From NCBI GenBank assembly GCA_964019135.1, contig OZ025248.1, forward strand, positions 14,639,574 through 14,703,573: 64,000 nucleotides of DNA, read 5' to 3'. Both the position numbers and the translations under genes were made by a program. The notes beneath the pieces are model-generated. The model made no database searches, had not been told where the DNA came from, and saw only the letters and a list, made by a program, of their open reading frames with translations. Below, one piece after another: positions 58,837 to 64,000 of this stretch (the first letter of the stretch is position 1; each line of letters begins with the position of its first letter). This stretch comes from Arenicola marina. Its lineage: Eukaryota; Annelida; Polychaeta; Arenicolidae.

Positions 58837-59500
58837 CGATTTCAATAGCATCTTCTCAAGATTAAAGATAATCGATAAGTATCCAAAGAGCTACGACCAC
58901 AGAAGAAGTCTAGTTCTCCAGATACACTACGAGCAATTTTCAATTGATATGTAACAAGTCGTCTGCACTTTCTTCAAGAGCCTGGATCATCGGCAGAACT
59001 GTTTTCGATCCAACTTTGGTCTCCTCTCCGTGTCACAGTGTATCACCCGGGCAGACCCGAGAGCCCAACGGGTAACGCTGACAGGCCCCTCGTCTGGCCC
59101 TTCATTTATTAAATGACGAATCAGGCGTTTTTTAAGCAAACTGCAATAACTAAATTTCTTCCAAGAATTTAAATTAGACGCGCCAACAATCTGATAAATT
59201 TTAATCATTTGATCATTCTTGAAATCACATACTCTTCCTTTGGCCATATCGTTGCTCACATCCCGCACAATGACAATGTTGCCAGAACAGAAAAAAATGG
59301 GTGCCCAGAAGACGAAGGCCGCAAAGTAATGGACACCACTAGATAACTGTCTTGCACCAGGCTCGGATACTGTAATAGTATACTTGGTATCAAGAAAAGC
59401 GCAAATCTTGGAAACGTACAAAACACCCGCTTACAGCAACCACACTAGCACCTGCTGCTGGTAAACCACTAGTCTAGATTGCTTAATCGCCTACGATGCT
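58837..59500. other. Non-coding stretch, probable MAGI 3' flank
   Basis: A 144-codon open frame on the minus strand (58987-59421) has no family resemblance, no splice support and ordinary composition, so I do not call it a gene. TTTATT at about 59105 (AATAAA on the minus strand) could be the MAGI poly(A) signal. Confidence 0.3.
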
Positions 59501-59504
59501 GGAA

Positions 59505-60336
59505 ATCGGGTTGCTGGACCGTCAGAAGCCCAGATTGCTGGACCATCAGTAGGCCAGGTTGCTGGACCTTCAGTAGCCCAGGGTGCTGGACTCTCAGTAG
59601 CCCAGGTTGCTGGACCCGTAGTAGCCCACGTTGCTGGACCCATAGTAGCCCAGGTTGCTGGACCGTCAGTAGCCCAGGTTGCTAGACCATCAGTAGCCCA
59701 GGTTGCTGGACCCTCAGTAGCCCAGGTTGCTGGACTCTCAGTAGCCCAGGTTGCTGGACCCGTAGTAGCCCACGTTGCTGGACCCATAGTAGCCCAGGTT
59801 GCTGGACCGTCAGTAGCCCAGGTTGCTAGACCATCAGTAGCCCAGGTTGCTGGACCCTCAGTAGCCCAGGTTGCTTGACCCTCAGTAGCTCAGGTTGCTT
59901 GACCATCAGTAGCCCAGGTTGCTGGACCCTCAGTAGCCCAGGATGCTTGACCATCAGTAGCCCAGGTTGCTGGACCCTCAGTAGCCCAGGTTGCTGGACC
60001 CTCAGTAGCCCAGGTTGCTTGACCATCAGTAGCCCAGGTTGCTGGACCCTCAGTAGCCCAGGTTGCTGGACCCTCAGTAGCCCAGGTTGCTGGACCCTCA
60101 GTAGCCCAGGTTGTTGGACCATCAGTAGCCCAGGTTGCTGGACCCTCAGTAGCCCAGGTTGCTTGACCATCAGTAGCCCAGGTTGCTGGACCCTCAGTAG
60201 CCCAGGTTGCTTGACCATCAGTAGCCCAGGTTGTTGGACCCTCAGTAGCCCAGGTTGCTGGACCATCAGTAGCCCAGGTTGCTGGACCCTCAGTAGCCCA
60301 GGTTGCTGGACCCTCAGTAGCCCAGGTTGCTGGTCC
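59505..60336. repeat. 24-bp minisatellite built from the MAGI stop-codon region, ~35 copies
   Basis: On the minus strand the unit reads ACCAGCAACCTGGGCTACTG then AGGG (24 bp), which is exactly the end of the MAGI coding region (TSNLGY-stop) repeated. The array begins inside the last MAGI codons and continues as the 3' UTR. In the MAGI frame every unit carries a TGA. The other two frames stay open, which explains the long spurious frames on both strands. Confidence 0.95.
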
Positions 60337-63300
60337 GGCCCGAGGGGTGCTCGCCATACTGCCCGCTGTAGTGGCTGTAGTAGGCGTTGCGTGGCTCGGA
60401 GTTCCGCATGTCCGGACCGGGTAGGGAGGGTGAACTTTGACCCATGGGGTGGGAGGGTGACCCCTGCCCCATGGGGCGGGAGGGGCCGTTGGGCATCATG
60501 GGGTTGGGCAGGGGGTTGCTGTGGGCGATGGGCGACCTCACCACGTGACCCGGGCCGTGGACGCCGCCACCTACAACAAACCACAGTCGTCTTGTGAAGA
60601 CTGGCGCACGAATTACACCAATATATAGATATATATATATATATTTATAGATATATATATATATAAACATTCATAGATATATATTTTATACATATCCCCT
60701 ACACTGTACCTACAATGTGTTTCTTATAAGCTTATCTTTCACATACAATATATTAGAATTCAGCAAATAAAAGCGTTTTTAGAAAATGTACACTGTTTAT
60801 TGTTATCTAATATAGAACGTAAAAAAATCTTCTCATACTGTTTCTATTCAATAAAACGATTGGCACTGAACACCAGATGAAATGATGACACCAGGTAAAA
60901 CCAAAATAATCAAAATAACCTCGAGACGCGTGCGGAGAGTTAGTGTTGACGGGACTCACCAGGTGGCGGCACCAGCTTGGCGGCGCGTTTGACGAGCAGT
61001 TTGACGCGGGAGCCGCCGCTGGAGATTAGGCTGATGGCCTCGGCGTGCGTCATGTTGTTGGTGCTGTAGTTGTTGATCTCAATCAGCTGGTCGCCCACCT
61101 GAAGCAGCGCCACCACACTCAGTTAACACTGTACACTGTACGCATCGGGCAGAAAGCTGGGATTTCCCGCTGATGGTTTGTGGGAAGGGGGGTATTTATG
61201 TGACGTGGTCTTATCATGTAATTATTTTAAATAATCCAGTCTATAAAAACAATTGTTCTCAATAATCAAAGAACAGACAAAATATCGTCGTTATACAATA
61301 TCATTATAAATTCAGCATACCTCACCTCCACCCACATTCAGTCTCCCATCCAGATCAGCCGCTCCCCCCACCCCTCCTCCACCACCCAGACCCACCTTCA
61401 GTCTCCCATCCAGATCAGCCGCTCCCCGCACCCCTCCTCCACCACCCAGACCCACCTTCAGTCTCCCATCCAGATCAGCCGCTCCCCCCACCCCTCCTCC
61501 TCGACCCACAGACCCACCTTCAGTCTCCCATCCAGATCAGCCGCTCCCCCCACCCCTCCTCCTCGACCCACAGACCCACCTTCAGTCTCCCATCCAGCTC
61601 AGCCGCTCCCCCCACCCCTCCTCCACCCACAGACCCACCTTCAGTCAGCCATCCAGATCAGCCGCTCCCCCCACCACCCACAGACCCACCTTTAGTCTCC
61701 CATCCAAATCAGCCGCTCCCCCCACCCCTCCTCCTCGACCCACAGACCCACCTTCAGTCTCCCATCCAGCTCAGCCGCTCCCCCCACCCCTCCTCCACCC
61801 ACAGACCCACCTTCAGTCAGCCATCCAGATCAGCCGCTCCCCCCACCACCCACAGACCCACCTTTAGTCTCCCATCCAGATCAGCCGCTCCCCCCCCACC
61901 ACCCACGGACCCACCTTCAGTCTCCCATCCAAATCAGCCGCTCCCCCCACCCCTCCTCCCCGACCTACCTTCAGTCTCCCATCCAGATCTGCCGCTCCCC
62001 CCCACCCCTCCTCCTCGACCCACAGACCCACCTTTAGTCTCCCATCCATATCAGCCGCTCCCCCCACCCCTCCTCCCAGACCCACAGACCCACCTTCAGT
62101 CTCCCATCCAGATCAGCCGCTCCCCCCACCCCTCCTCCACCACCCACAGACCCACCTTCAGTCTCCCATCCAGATCAGCCGCTCCCCCCACCACTCCTCC
62201 TCGACCCACCTTCAGTCTCCCATCCAGATCAGCCGCTCCCCCAACCCCTCCTCCTCGACCCACAGACCCACCTTCAGTCTCCCATCCAGATCAGCAGCTC
62301 CCCCACTCCTCCTCCATCCACAGACCCACCTTCAGTCAGCCATCCAGATCAGCCGCTCCCCCCACCACCCACCGACCCACCTTCAGTCTCCCATCCAGAT
62401 CAGCCGCTCCCCCCACCCCTCCTTCCCGACCCACCTTCAGTCTCCCATCCAGATCTGCCGCTCCCCCCCACCCCTCCTCCTCGACCCAGACCCACCTTCA
62501 GTCTTCCATCCAGATCAGCCGCTCCTCCCTCCGCTATCCGCAACACGTACAGCGGCATATTGTCGAACTCTTTCCCTCCGCGGATGGAGAAACCGAAGCC
62601 CCGCGAGCCGCGGTGCAACTCGGCTTCGTAATACTTGTCTTCTTCCGCTTCCATATTCGGCTGCAGAAATACAAATAACCTTTCAGTAAGCTGATCCCAG
62701 GCAAAATGTCAACAAAAATGCAAGGCAACAATATAACTTGGAATGCTATCTATAAATGGGGTTGATGCATGCTGAGGAACACATTGCTGAATAAGGACTT
62801 ACCCAGCCAGGCACTGAGCGCTACATGGGGACAACAGTTACACAGAAATGTTCTAGTAAGGAGAAACTCACGGCACTATGACGTACAATGTGAGATTAAA
62901 ATCGTGCGTTCTGTGCTGGCCAAGCATGGGACAGGACTAGAAGTCGTACCATAATGAATTCATTTTAAATCTATTTGAAACGACGATGATGCATAAACGC
63001 ATTCGGCATTCAATTTGAAAACCAGGCAAGATGGGTTAATAACATATCCACAGGAAACTAACTACCAGCAAAAGGCAACGTAACCATGCACATTCGGATT
63101 AGCTGGGACCAGGTCATGGGAATAAACCCCGTGAAGAACGACTGAATTCAACTCTCGTGTTAAGTCAAGCCCATGTCACAACCAACTCAATAACGCCAAC
63201 TCATTCCACGACGCACCTGCGACGTCATGTTTCTCTGTCGCTGCATTTCGCGGTGTTTGTCTAATACTGGCTGGTGTCGATTGCCCTGGGGCCCTGGGCC

Positions 63301-63917
63301 TGTGGCCGAGGGGTACGCCCCGCCGTGGCCGCCCCCCTGGGGCGCGTGGTAGGGCGAGTAGTCGGATCGCCGAGAGAGGTCGCTCTCGGACTGGGAGGGG
63401 AACGCCATGGCGTTCACCATGGAACCCTGGGAACTCTACAACGACAGGCAGCGCCAGCACTCGGCGTTAGTACGAACTGCGAGCGTCATGTACTTGTTTC
63501 TGTCTCGTATTAACTTAAGGTATAGATAATACACTCCTCCAGGCGATGTCTTTACAGATGTTTATGATATCTTGGTTATCGCAAACACTTTTAGTAACCG
63601 TTATGCTATCTAATAATGGTCGATATTAATAACGGTCTCACTGCAAACTGTTAGGCGGAATCAAACGGGTCTTAGTGGAGTTCAGTCACTTCAACACCAG
63701 GCACATCATTAGGAAGTTTTACCATGCCATGACATGCACTCTCAGCGGAAAGTATCACAGGCGCGTAAGGCAGGGGGCAAAGAGGGGGTAGTAGTCAAAC
63801 TGGATGGCAGCGAGGAAAAGGATGGAGAAAAAGACCAGAATGTGAGTCACATCCACAATGTTAAAAGTAAGAGACTCACCCTCTGTGATGTCGAGGCTGT
63901 ACTGGACATGTCGTCAG
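60314..63917 (-). CDS. MAGI: MAGI-family scaffold, last PDZ domain and C-terminus (five 3' exons)
   Basis: MAGI proteins are inverted membrane-associated guanylate kinases that organise cell junctions. Minus-strand exons, all with GT/AG borders: 63917-63880 ([10 protein letters not shown]), 63435-63217 ([20 protein letters not shown], ends NMTSQ), 62660-62496, 61098-60960 and 60570-60314. The third and fourth exons join in phase 0 to form one PDZ domain: [20 protein letters not shown] (carboxylate-binding GFGF loop), [19 protein letters not shown], then [20 protein letters not shown] and [27 protein letters not shown] with the MTHAEAI helix is typical of the fifth MAGI PDZ. The final exon adds a Pro/Ser/Gly-rich tail ending SGRTSNLGY. 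The 5' exons lie beyond the window. The third exon's donor and the stop region are both amplified as minisatellites. Confidence 0.93.
61322..62495. repeat. ~60-bp minisatellite repeating a MAGI exon end with its splice donor, ~20 copies
   Basis: Read on the minus strand, each unit contains GCGGCTGATCTGGATGGGAG ACTGAAG|GTGGGT: the last nine codons of the PDZ exon (AADLDGRLK) plus the 5' splice site. A G/GA-rich spacer follows. I count about 20 units between the true exon end (62496) and the next exon (61098), with periods of 50-64 bp. The donor AAG|GTGGGT is kept in most copies. A few units carry AGTCAGCC or AAATC variants. Confidence 0.95.
62661..63216. other. MAGI intron without recognisable features
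   Basis: An intron between the exons at 63217 and 62660. Apart from the splice sites I see nothing. Confidence 0.6.
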
Positions 63918-64000
63918 CTGAAGTAAACAACAACAAACATCAAATACAGATCCCTAGCAACGACCATGGCGACAGTTCTTCGCAACATCCATCGTATTAT

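Noticed and set aside
58987-59421. 144-codon frame on the minus strand
   Set aside because: No recognisable domain, no splice or promoter context, and it lies in the MAGI 3' flank.
59826-60584. QQPGLLRV- and GPATWATE-type repeat proteins
   Set aside because: Off-frame readings of the 24-bp array; the real MAGI frame has a stop in each unit.
61312-62085. Gly-rich frames repeating [11 protein letters not shown]
   Set aside because: These lie in the intron array. They are treated as repeats of the exon end, not as separate genes, although alternative donor use could expose them.

Overview
This window is animal DNA, probably from a marine invertebrate deuterostome. Four spliced or ciliary-type animal genes are recognisable: an ARL6/BBS3 GTPase, a phospholipid scramblase, the 3' end of a MAGI scaffold and a PAN/Apple-domain secreted protein. 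They sit among LINE, SINE, Tc1/mariner, MITE and Ty3/Gypsy remains. Many minisatellites overlap gene boundaries (exon ends, splice donors, stop codons). From memory, amphioxus (Branchiostoma) has such exon-boundary minisatellites, called 'mirages', so a cephalochordate is my best guess; this is not proven.

Layout. 1-~3.5 kb: a broken Ty3/Gypsy fossil carrying a 503-bp inverted-repeat element. 5.2-10.6 kb: about 120 copies of a 44-bp repeat. 11.4-13.6 kb: a single long exon for the first 700 residues of a pyruvate:ferredoxin oxidoreductase (PFOR) with a mitochondrial-type leader. It runs without a stop into a 6.7-kb array of a 23-bp repeat (13.6-20.3 kb), and the iron-sulfur and TPP domains were not found in the window. 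21-23.3 kb: SINE, 40-bp repeats and a 5'-truncated LINE. 23.37-23.56 kb: a perfect RFX X-box and a noncoding first exon with a GTAAGT donor. 23.6-31.8 kb: a TE-filled region, probably the first intron of ARL6, with a 167-bp satellite and Mutator-like MITEs. 31.8-32.4 kb: ARL6 coding exon. 34.2-36.8 kb (minus strand): three six-cysteine PAN/Apple-like domains, one per phase-1 exon. 37.8-39.06 kb: a decayed Tc1/mariner. 39-47 kb: short tandem arrays, MITEs and a 110-bp foldback. 48.2-50.4 kb: two-exon phospholipid scramblase. 54.9-55.8 kb: a 100-bp tandem repeat. 58.6-58.8 kb: a cluster of CRE palindromes. 60.3-63.9 kb (minus strand): last five exons of MAGI with the final PDZ domain.

The most striking theme is that minisatellites appear to have grown from gene boundaries. 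The MAGI PDZ exon end with its splice donor is repeated about 20 times in the intron. The MAGI stop codon and last seven codons are repeated about 35 times past the gene. The scramblase stop region probably seeds a 21-bp array. The PFOR exon ends in an array whose every unit looks like a 3' splice site. Apart from ARL6 with its likely X-box promoter (cilium and BBSome trafficking), the genes do not form a pathway; this is an ordinary animal gene neighbourhood. No CRISPR, operon or prokaryotic system is present.
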